Below, one piece after another: positions 6,168 through 7,593 of a stretch of 7,593 bases of DNA. Below the pieces are notes generated by a model, which had not been told where the DNA came from, did not search any database, and was given only the letters and a program-made list of their open reading frames with translations. How positions within the stretch are numbered: the first letter of the stretch is position 1; each line of letters opens with the position of its first letter. Source of the DNA: Thermoleophilaceae bacterium (GTDB lineage: Bacteria; Actinomycetota; Thermoleophilia; Solirubrobacterales; Thermoleophilaceae); contig JACCZP010000180.1 in assembly GCA_013695885.1 (NCBI GenBank), positions 1 to 7,593 of the forward strand, read 5' to 3'. The translations under genes were made by a program, and so were the position numbers.

Positions 6168-6764
6168 CTAACCGGCCGCAGCGGCGTGGCCGTCGCCGTT
6201 GCGGTTCTGGTGCGCGTCGTCGATCAGCCGGTCGATGTGCTCCTCGGCCGGATCGGCCTCCAACTCGAGCGCGTACATGAGCTCCGAGGCGAGGATCTTC
6301 TTGGCCCGGGTGTACATCTGCTTCTCGCCGGTGGAGAGCCCCTTGTCGGACTCGCGGATGGCAAGGTTGCGGACCACCTCGGCCAGCTCGTAGACGTCGC
6401 CGGTCTTGATCTTGTCGCGGTTGTGCTTGAAGCGCCGGTTCCAGTTCTTCGGCATCGTGCTGGTCTCGTCGCACAGCACAGCGGTCACCCGCGCGACGGC
6501 CTCCTCGTCGATGATGCGCCGCAGGCCCGCGCGGCCGGCGTTCTCGGTGGGGACCATCACGGTCATCTCGTTGTGGAGGATCTTGATGGTCAGGTACTCG
6601 CGGCTCTCGCCGATCACCGTCTTCATCTCCTTCTTGAGGACCTTGCCCGCCCCGTGGTGCGGATAGACGACGTAGTCGCCGATCTCGTACTCGATGTCCA
6701 CGACCTCACGGGTGATCTCGAGATCCTCGACGTCCTGCTCCCAGTCTTCGGTTACCTCCTGAAT
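6168..6764 (-). CDS. carD: CarD/CdnL-family RNA polymerase-binding transcription regulator
   Basis: CarD-type protein that binds the RNA polymerase beta subunit and stabilises open complexes, notably at rRNA promoters (established in mycobacteria). The beta-binding Tudor-like domain begins at IGDYVVYPHHGAGKV (about residue 28, counting from the ATT) and runs through EYLTIKI and EMTVMVPTENA. The helical DNA-binding domain includes MPKNWNRRFK; its W108 corresponds to the conserved tryptophan (W85 in M. tuberculosis) that wedges the minor groove at the bubble edge. KGLSTGEKQMYTRAKKIL closes the domain, followed by an acidic/Ala tail. The start is odd: AAGGAGG lies 5 nt before ATT (6764), giving 198 residues, while the first canonical in-frame start is GTG at 6701 (177 residues), without a properly spaced Shine-Dalgarno. 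disA ends 31 nt upstream. Family is sure; the N-terminus is not. Confidence 0.93.
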   Translation of the reverse strand: MQEVTEDWEQDVEDLEITREVVDIEYEIGDYVVYPHHGAGKVLKKEMKTVIGESREYLTIKILHNEMTVMVPTENAGRAGLRRIIDEEAVARVTAVLCDETSTMPKNWNRRFKHNRDKIKTGDVYELAEVVRNLAIRESDKGLSTGEKQMYTRAKKILASELMYALELEADPAEEHIDRLIDDAHQNRNGDGHAAAAG

Positions 6765-6776
6765 AACTGCCTCCTT
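6754..6776 (-). promoter_or_regulatory. Tandem Shine-Dalgarno sequences at carD
   Basis: The minus strand carries AAGGAGG (6776-6770) and AGGAGGT (6760-6754), both near-perfect complements of the 16S rRNA 3' end. The first is 5 nt from an ATT codon in the carD frame. The second lies inside the resulting reading frame and has no in-frame ATG, GTG or TTG at normal distance. This pair decides for a start at or near ATT 6764 unless the second site acts as a pause signal. Confidence 0.55.
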
Positions 6777-6795
6777 GGTATCGAGCGCGGAGCGC

Positions 6796-7593
6796 TCACG
6801 TTTGCAGGTAGCGGTCCACGAGGTTGATCTCCTGCAGACGGCGAAGGCCCTCACGGATGTCCTTCGCCCGCAGGTCGCCCACTCCCTCGACAGCCTCGAG
6901 CTCGGCGTCGGTGGCCGCGAGGATCTCCTCGAGGCCCGAGAAGGAGCGCACGATGCGCTGGATGATGAGCTTGGGCAGGCGCGGCACGCGACCGAGGATC
7001 CGGTAGCCGCGCGGAGCCACCGGGTGGTCCAGGGTGTTGAGCTTGCGGTCGTAGCCGAGCAGCTCGGACAGGCGCCCGAAGTCGAGCACGTCCTGGTGCG
7101 GAAGGCGCGCCAGGGCATCGAGCACGAGCGCGAACGTCTGCTCCGAGTGCTCGGCGAGGTAGTCGTGGAGGAGGGCCGCCTTGTCGCCGGCCACGCCGAC
7201 CATCGTCTCCTCGAGCTGCATCTCGATCAGCCGGCCCTCGGTGCCCAGCTCAACGATGTGGCGCTCGATCTCGACGGCCATGCGGGTGACGAGCTCGGCC
7301 CGCTGCAGGACGGTGAGCACGTCGTGCAGGGTCACGCCGCCCTCGAACTCGAGCGCGGTGAGCCGCGTGGACACCTGCTCGAGACGCGAGCGGTACTTGT
7401 CGAGGGTCGCGAGCGCCTGGTTGGTCTTGGCCAGCACCTGGGGGATGTCCTCGAGGACGTACTTGACCCCGTCGAGGTAGAGGGAGACCACGGCGCGGCG
7501 TTGGGAGATGGCCACCACGAGCGCTTCGGTCTGCTTGGAGACGCGCTCGGCCGTGCGGTGGCGGGTGCCGGTCTCCATCGAGGAGATCGTCGG
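6796..7593 (-). CDS. disA: Diadenylate cyclase DisA, C-terminal part (5' end outside window)
   Basis: DisA makes cyclic di-AMP from two ATP and, in Bacillus, scans DNA and responds to branched structures. The gene enters from the right edge, so the start and the DGA motif of the cyclase domain are not seen; the ATG at 7578 is internal, as the frame is open to the edge. Visible are the end of the cyclase domain with the conserved nucleotide-binding GTRHRTAERV and ALVVAISQRR, then a long helical linker (roughly 45-190 counting from that Met), and the C-terminal helix-hairpin-helix DNA-binding domain (about 200-250), including VPRLPKLIIQRIVRSFSGL and LEAVEGVGDLRAKDIREGL. Architecture and length of this part match DisA rather than the membrane CdaA. 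carD follows in the same direction 31 nt downstream. Confidence 0.95.
   Translation of the reverse strand, partial: PTISSMETGTRHRTAERVSKQTEALVVAISQRRAVVSLYLDGVKYVLEDIPQVLAKTNQALATLDKYRSRLEQVSTRLTALEFEGGVTLHDVLTVLQRAELVTRMAVEIERHIVELGTEGRLIEMQLEETMVGVAGDKAALLHDYLAEHSEQTFALVLDALARLPHQDVLDFGRLSELLGYDRKLNTLDHPVAPRGYRILGRVPRLPKLIIQRIVRSFSGLEEILAATDAELEAVEGVGDLRAKDIREGLRRLQEINLVDRYLQT

Noticed and set aside
6168..7118. Long minus-strand frame extending carD upstream into disA
   Set aside because: The extension overlaps conserved disA sequence and shows no domain; the CarD family begins just before GDYVVYP.

Overview
The window is about 7.6 kb of high-GC bacterial chromosome in which every supported gene lies on the minus strand, so transcription runs from the right edge to the left. 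The gene set suggests an actinobacterium: a mycobacterial-type carD-ispD-ispF-cysS-rlmB run, DisA beside CarD, and a sporulation-type sigma-H homologue straight after rlmB. A deep-branching actinobacterial class such as Thermoleophilia is the best guess. This rests on gene content and remembered protein similarity, not on a search.

In transcription order the right part holds: the 3' end of disA (c-di-AMP synthase; the 5' end is outside the window); carD (RNA polymerase-binding regulator); a strong hairpin; ispD (MEP pathway); a PHP-domain phosphoesterase of the histidinol-phosphatase type; ispF (MEP pathway), overlapping the PHP gene by 4 nt; cysS (cysteinyl-tRNA synthetase); and rlmB/SpoU-type rRNA 2'-O-methyltransferase. 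Gaps are mostly 0-60 nt, which suggests one operon or a few coupled transcripts. carD and rlmB both lack an ATG/GTG/TTG at the place where the conserved protein begins. carD has a strong Shine-Dalgarno 5 nt before an ATT. rlmB appears to begin at CTG or ATC.

The left part begins with a good sigma-70-type promoter overlapping the rlmB stop codon, followed by a roughly 115-nt leader with three hairpins and then sigH (Spo0H-like sigma factor). After a 127-nt, AT-richer gap with a repeated CTGTACT motif come a small coiled-coil/AT-hook/winged-helix DNA-binding protein of unknown target and the N-terminal part of a Ycf46-type AAA ATPase that runs off the left edge. These last two lie in the same reading frame, separated by a single TAG.

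Taken together this is a conserved housekeeping and regulatory block: nucleotide second messenger, transcription regulation, isoprenoid precursors, Cys-tRNA, rRNA methylation and an alternative sigma factor. I see no mobile element, CRISPR array, tRNA or rRNA. I did not find a clearly new defence-like or biosynthetic system. The points most worth following are the non-canonical starts, the structured sigH leader, the gene order that joins the Bacillus and Mycobacterium arrangements, and the DNA-binding protein/ATPase pair. No gap between genes exceeds 150 bases.
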